This document shows, piece after piece, positions 52,418 through 56,145 of a stretch of 56,145 nucleotides of DNA. The stretch comes from UBA2357 sp041678045. GTDB taxonomy: Bacteria > Pseudomonadota > Gammaproteobacteria > Burkholderiales > Rhodocyclaceae. A program made the translations under genes and the position numbers. The stretch lies in NCBI GenBank assembly GCA_041678045.1, contig JBAYOV010000024.1, positions 1 through 56,145 of the forward strand. Reading direction: 5' to 3'. A model generated the notes under the pieces. It was given only the letters and a program-made list of their open reading frames with translations, did not search any database and was not told the origin of the DNA. Every line of letters begins with the position of its first letter. Positions within the stretch are counted from its first letter, which is position 1.

Positions 52418-54025
52418 TTACATCCGGAACACGCCAAAGCGGGTCGGCGCAATCGGTGCATTCAACGCAGCCGACAGGCTCAGTCCCAGCGTGCGGCGCG
52501 TCTGCGCGGGATCGACCACGCCATCGTCCCACAGTCGCGCGGTCGCGTAGTACGGATGCCCCTGCACCTCGTACTGATCGCGAATCGGCGCCTTGAAGGC
52601 TTCTTCGTCCCCGGCGCTCCAGTGACCGCCCTTGGCCTCGATGCCGTCGCGGCGCACGGTGGCCAGCACGCTCGCGGCCTGCTCGCCGCCCATCACGCTG
52701 ATGCGCGCATTCGGCCACATCCACAGGAAGCGCGGGCTGTAGGCACGACCGCACATGCCGTAGTTGCCAGCGCCGAACGAACCGCCGATCAGCGTGGTGA
52801 TCTTGGGCACCTGCACGGTGGCCACGGCGGTCACCATCTTCGCGCCGTCCTTGGCGATGCCGCCGTTCTCGTACTTGCGGCCCACCATGAAGCCGGTGAT
52901 GTTCTGCAGGAACAGCAGCGGAATGCCGCGCTGGCCGCACAACTCGATGAAGTGTGCGCCCTTCTGCGCGGACTCGCCGAACAGGATGCCATTGTTGGCG
53001 ACGATGCCCACCGGCATGCCGTACAGTTGGGCAAAGCCGGTCACCAGCGTGGTGCCGTAACGGGCCTTGAATTCGTCGAAGCGCGAGCCATCCACCACCC
53101 GCGCGATGATCTCGCGCACGTCATACGGCTTGCGCGTATCGGTCGGCACGATGCCGTAGATTTCCTCCGGATCGTAGATCGGCTCCTCGCCGTGTCCGAG
53201 CGCGAGCGACACCGGCTTCGTGCGGTTCAGGTTGGCCACGATGCGCCGCGCAAGATACAGCGCATGGGCATCGTTCTCTGCGAGATGGTCGGCCACGCCC
53301 GAAAGGCGCGTATGCACGTCCCCACCGCCAAGGTCTTCAGCGCTCACCACCTCGCCGGTCGCGGCCTTCACCAGCGGCGGCCCGCCGAGGAAGATGGTGC
53401 CCTGATTCTTCACGATCACTGTCTCGTCCGACATGGCCGGCACATAAGCGCCCCCGGCGGTGCATGAGCCCATCACCACCGCAACCTGCGGAATGCCCTT
53501 CGCGGACATGTTCGCCTGATTGAAGAAGATGCGCCCGAAGTGGTCGCGATCCGGGAACACCTCATCCTGCATGGGCAGGAAAGCGCCGCCGGAGTCCACC
53601 AGATAGATGCAGGGCAGGTTGTTCTGCTCGGCAATCTCCTGCGCGCGCAGGTGCTTCTTCACCGTCATCGGATAATAAGTGCCGCCCTTCACCGTGGCGT
53701 CATTGGCCACGATCATGCACTCGACGCCCTGCACCCGTCCGATACCGGTCACCACCCCGGCACTCGGTGCCTCGTCGCCATACATGCCATAGGCTGCGAG
53801 TTGCCCCACTTCCAGAAACGGCGTGCCCGGATCGAGCAGATGATTGACCCGGTCGCGCGGCAGCAGCTTGCCCCGCGCAGTATGCTTGGCGCGTGCTGCC
53901 TCGCCACCGCCCTGGGCCACCCGGGCGGCCGTTTCGCGCAGGTCCGAAACCTGCGTGCGCATCGCCTCGGCATTCGCCAGAAACTCGGCGCTGCGAGTGT
54001 TGATACTGGATTTGATCAGACTCAT
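52418..54025 (-). CDS. liuB: Methylcrotonyl-CoA carboxylase carboxyltransferase subunit
   Basis: 535 residues. Carboxyltransferase of the pair with liuD. Family blocks: LPCIYLVDSGGAFLPMQDEV, VVMGSCTAGGAYVPAMSDET, LPLLFLQNITGFMVGRKYEN-type (LLFLQNITGFMVG) and MWPNARISVMGGEQAASVLA. Reads as a complete, active subunit. Confidence 0.95.
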   Translation of the reverse strand: MSLIKSSINTRSAEFLANAEAMRTQVSDLRETAARVAQGGGEAARAKHTARGKLLPRDRVNHLLDPGTPFLEVGQLAAYGMYGDEAPSAGVVTGIGRVQGVECMIVANDATVKGGTYYPMTVKKHLRAQEIAEQNNLPCIYLVDSGGAFLPMQDEVFPDRDHFGRIFFNQANMSAKGIPQVAVVMGSCTAGGAYVPAMSDETVIVKNQGTIFLGGPPLVKAATGEVVSAEDLGGGDVHTRLSGVADHLAENDAHALYLARRIVANLNRTKPVSLALGHGEEPIYDPEEIYGIVPTDTRKPYDVREIIARVVDGSRFDEFKARYGTTLVTGFAQLYGMPVGIVANNGILFGESAQKGAHFIELCGQRGIPLLFLQNITGFMVGRKYENGGIAKDGAKMVTAVATVQVPKITTLIGGSFGAGNYGMCGRAYSPRFLWMWPNARISVMGGEQAASVLATVRRDGIEAKGGHWSAGDEEAFKAPIRDQYEVQGHPYYATARLWDDGVVDPAQTRRTLGLSLSAALNAPIAPTRFGVFRM

Positions 54026-54034
54026 GCCACCCCC

Positions 54035-55207
54035 TCAGCGCGTTTCCGCAAACAGTTCGCGACCGATCAGCATGCGGCGGATTTCACTGGTTCCGGCGCC
54101 GATTTCATACAGCTTGGCATCGCGCCACAGGCGCCCGACCGGGTATTCATTGGTGTAGCCCACGCCGCCCAGCGCCTGGATCGCCTCGCCGGCCATCCAG
54201 GTGGCCTTCTCTGCGGAGTACAGGATCACGCCGGCAGCGTCCTTGCGCAGCGTGCGGGCATGGTCGAGGCGGTCGCAGGCCTGGCCCACGGCATACACAT
54301 AGGCGCGGGTGGCGCTCCAGGTGGAGTACATGTCGGCGATCTTGCCCTGCATCAGCTGGAACTCGCCGATCGGGGTGTCGAACTGCTTGCGCTCGTGCAT
54401 GTAGGGCACCACCGCATCCATGCACGCCGCCATGATGCCCAGCGGGCCGCCGGAGAGCACCGCGCGCTCGTAGTCCAGCCCGCTCATCAACACCTTCACG
54501 CCATTGCCCACACCGCCCAGCACGTTCTCTTCGGGCACCTCCACATCGTCGAAGAACAGCGGATAGGTGTTGGAACCGCGCATCCCCAGCTTGTCCAGAT
54601 GGGTGCCGCAGGTAAAGCCCTTCATACCCTTTTCGATGATGAAGGCAGTGATGCCCTTCGGGCCGGCCTCGAGATCGGTCTTCGCATACACCACCAGGGT
54701 GTCGGCATCGCCGCCGTTGGTGATCCACATCTTCGCGCCGTTGAGCACATAGCGGTCACCCTTCTTGTCGGCACGCAACTTCATGCTCACCACGTCGGAG
54801 CCGGCGTTCGGTTCGCTCATCGCCAGCGCGCCCACATGCTCGCCCGAGATCAGCTTGGGCAGGTATTTCTGCTTTTGCGCCTCGCTGCCGTTGCGGCGAA
54901 TCTGGTTGATGCACAGGTTGGAGTGCGCACCGTAGGACAGCCCCACCGAGGCCGACGCGCGCGATATCTCCTCCATCGCCACAATATGGGCCAGATAGCC
55001 CATGTCGGTGCCGCCGTACTCCTCGCTCACCGTCATGCCATGCACCCCGAGGTCGCCCAGTTTTTTCCACAGGTCGGCCGGGAACTCGTTCACCCGGTCG
55101 ATCTCGGCCGCGCGCGGGGCAATTTCCGCCGCGCAGAAGGCCTGCAGCGTGTCGCGCAGGGCGTCGATGGTTTCACCAAGGTTGAAATCGAGGCTGGGAA
55201 TATGCAT
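54035..55207 (-). CDS. liuA: Isovaleryl-CoA dehydrogenase
   Basis: 390 residues, acyl-CoA dehydrogenase fold. FAD-dependent oxidation of isovaleryl-CoA, first committed step of this branch. Seen: MTVSEEYGGTDMGYLAHIVA, MSEPNAGSDVVSMKLRAD, the catalytic Glu region SGLDYERAVLSGGPLG, and ALGGVGYTNEYPVGRLWRD. Leads the liu operon; no adjacent LiuR regulator is visible. Confidence 0.95.
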   Translation of the reverse strand: MHIPSLDFNLGETIDALRDTLQAFCAAEIAPRAAEIDRVNEFPADLWKKLGDLGVHGMTVSEEYGGTDMGYLAHIVAMEEISRASASVGLSYGAHSNLCINQIRRNGSEAQKQKYLPKLISGEHVGALAMSEPNAGSDVVSMKLRADKKGDRYVLNGAKMWITNGGDADTLVVYAKTDLEAGPKGITAFIIEKGMKGFTCGTHLDKLGMRGSNTYPLFFDDVEVPEENVLGGVGNGVKVLMSGLDYERAVLSGGPLGIMAACMDAVVPYMHERKQFDTPIGEFQLMQGKIADMYSTWSATRAYVYAVGQACDRLDHARTLRKDAAGVILYSAEKATWMAGEAIQALGGVGYTNEYPVGRLWRDAKLYEIGAGTSEIRRMLIGRELFAETR

Positions 55208-55514
55208 GGCGTGTCTCCTTCTCCATCACTATGTAAGGTGCGCAAGGCAGGGCTTGCGATGCTGCCAAGCGTAGCGCCTCGCGCCGTCCGACAACTGCCA
55301 AACAGGTTGCAAATCCTGCCAATGCGTTCAGACTTTCAGGGCATGAAAATCCTCACCCCCTATCCTGCCGAACGCCAGCTGTGGCCACGGGCAACGCCCA
55401 TCATCTTCATTCGCACGATTGTCCGCGCGCACCACGTCCGGGGCATGAATTCCGCCAATGCCCTGCAGCAGGCCGTGCCTCCGAGTCAATTCAGGAAAGA
55501 AGAAACAGGCCGCT
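55208..55514. other. Non-coding gap upstream of liuA
   Basis: I see no gene I can support. A plus-strand frame of about 70 codons from 55342 lacks any recognisable feature. The liuA promoter must lie here, but no clear -35/-10 pair is visible. Confidence 0.5.
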
Positions 55515-56145
55515 TCACAAGCGCTCCACCGCAAACCCCACCACCCGCCGCTGCTCGCGGCTGAACTCCACCCCGATCAGGTGGATCGGCTCGTTACGGG
55601 CGCGGTACTTGTCCGCATAACCCCTCTGCTTGATCTGTTCCAGCGCCGCGCCTTCCGGTTCGAGTTCCACCACCTTGAACTCGAACAGATACACCTGCCC
55701 GTTGAAGCGCACCGCCATGTCCAGCCTACCCGCGTTGCTCGACTCCTCCGGCACGATGTCCAGCCCAAGACTGGCAAAGTAGGCATAGAACACGCTGGCG
55801 TAATAGCCCTCGTATTGCGCAATCGGGTTGTTGCGGAACCAGTCGTGCGGGATGCTGGCGAAGAAGGCAGTGAACAAACTTTCCATGCCGGAAAAATCGT
55901 TGCTCATCAGCAAACGTCCCAGACGGCTGCGCTGTTGCAGCACCGGTTGCGCATTGCCCGCTGCAGCCCAGGCCATCAGCAAAGCGGACGTCAGGCTGCG
56001 GGACACTTCCTGATTGGGGTAGCGCAGCCGGTACATGCGCTCGCCAAACTGTTCTTCAACAGCGGCTATGGTCAGGTAACCGGTCTGGAACAACAGCGCC
56101 TCGATGGCGATATCGCCCACCTCGAACGCGGACAGCAGCGCCTCG
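55515..56145 (-). CDS. AAA-ATPase-like/PD-(D/E)XK nuclease protein, C-terminal part (cut by window edge)
   Basis: About 210 residues are visible; the frame is open to the edge. The part matches the C-terminal PD-(D/E)XK module of proteins with an N-terminal AAA-ATPase-like domain: GYYASVFYAYFASLGLDIVP, SNAGRLDMAVRFNGQVYLFE with Asp and E-F-K (FEFKVVE) as active-site residues, and ALEQIKQRGYADKYRA. The family is common and variable in many bacteria; its function is unproven. The motif set is intact. Confidence 0.8.
   Translation of the reverse strand, partial: EALLSAFEVGDIAIEALLFQTGYLTIAAVEEQFGERMYRLRYPNQEVSRSLTSALLMAWAAAGNAQPVLQQRSRLGRLLMSNDFSGMESLFTAFFASIPHDWFRNNPIAQYEGYYASVFYAYFASLGLDIVPEESSNAGRLDMAVRFNGQVYLFEFKVVELEPEGAALEQIKQRGYADKYRARNEPIHLIGVEFSREQRRVVGFAVERL

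Noticed and set aside
55342..55564. Small plus-strand ORF upstream of liuA
   Set aside because: No ribosome site, no recognisable motif, and it overlaps the C-terminal end of the nuclease-type gene on the other strand.

Overview
The window is GC-rich chromosome from a betaproteobacterium, most likely in Rhodocyclales (Zoogloea/Azoarcus/Thauera-like). Family placement is inference. It rests on gene orders I recognise from that group: polA-LOG-DUF2782-thrB-BPSS1780-nadD-rsfS-rlmH-maf-rng; lpxL-lpxL-dapF-DUF484-xerC; and a SAH riboswitch in front of ahcY-metF. Nearly all of it is housekeeping, with three accessory islets.

Layout. (1) 1-3839, minus strand: a DUF2802 membrane protein, a SPOR protein, fliW, ridA and the first half of recG. 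(2) 4102-5940: an ElyC/YdcF envelope protein, a small conserved protein and a vapBC-type toxin-antitoxin pair. (3) 5984-8713: polA (minus). (4) 8805-17694, plus: LOG protein, DUF2782, homoserine kinase, nadD-rsfS-rlmH (NAD synthesis and ribosome functions), maf, rng, a UbiA/MenA-type prenyltransferase, ruvA and yigZ. (5) 17695-19881: an AT-rich islet with two minus-strand genes that look like immunity proteins, bounded and separated by three copies of a ~100-bp repeat, placed between yigZ and ruvB. (6) 19882-26602: ruvB, a small membrane protein, a winged-helix regulator, then xerC, DUF484, dapF and two LpxL-like acyltransferases (minus). (7) 26663-29278: metK with a structured leader ending in a terminator-like hairpin, then a Ca2+/Na+ antiporter. 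(8) 29506-33196: four secreted-protein genes (collagen-like, two phage-tail-collar proteins, one IPTL-CTERM-like), a candidate surface fibre locus. (9) 33238-35754: SAH riboswitch, ahcY, metF. (10) 35784-38975, minus: yebC and ruvC interleaved with two EamA transporters. (11) 39138-45325, plus: HerA-like ATPase, Na/Pi cotransporter with a coiled-coil partner, Tat-exported dienelactone hydrolase, and a beta-propeller-like lipoprotein. (12) 45420-48607, minus: Gx transporter, NusG-II protein, rapZ, an MBL-fold hydrolase and two tandem DUF1289 proteins. (13) 48635-55207, minus: a complete leucine/isovalerate degradation operon in the order liuA-liuB-liuC-liuD-liuE. (14) the edge: the C-terminal part of an AAA-ATPase/PD-(D/E)XK protein.

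How they fit together: metK, ahcY and metF form the activated-methyl cycle, with separate RNA leaders on metK and ahcY. ruvA, ruvB and ruvC are all present but dispersed: the islet separates ruvAB, and ruvC lies about 16 kb from ruvB. The most novel-looking items are the repeat-bounded immunity-like array, the collagen/tail-collar locus and the metK leader.
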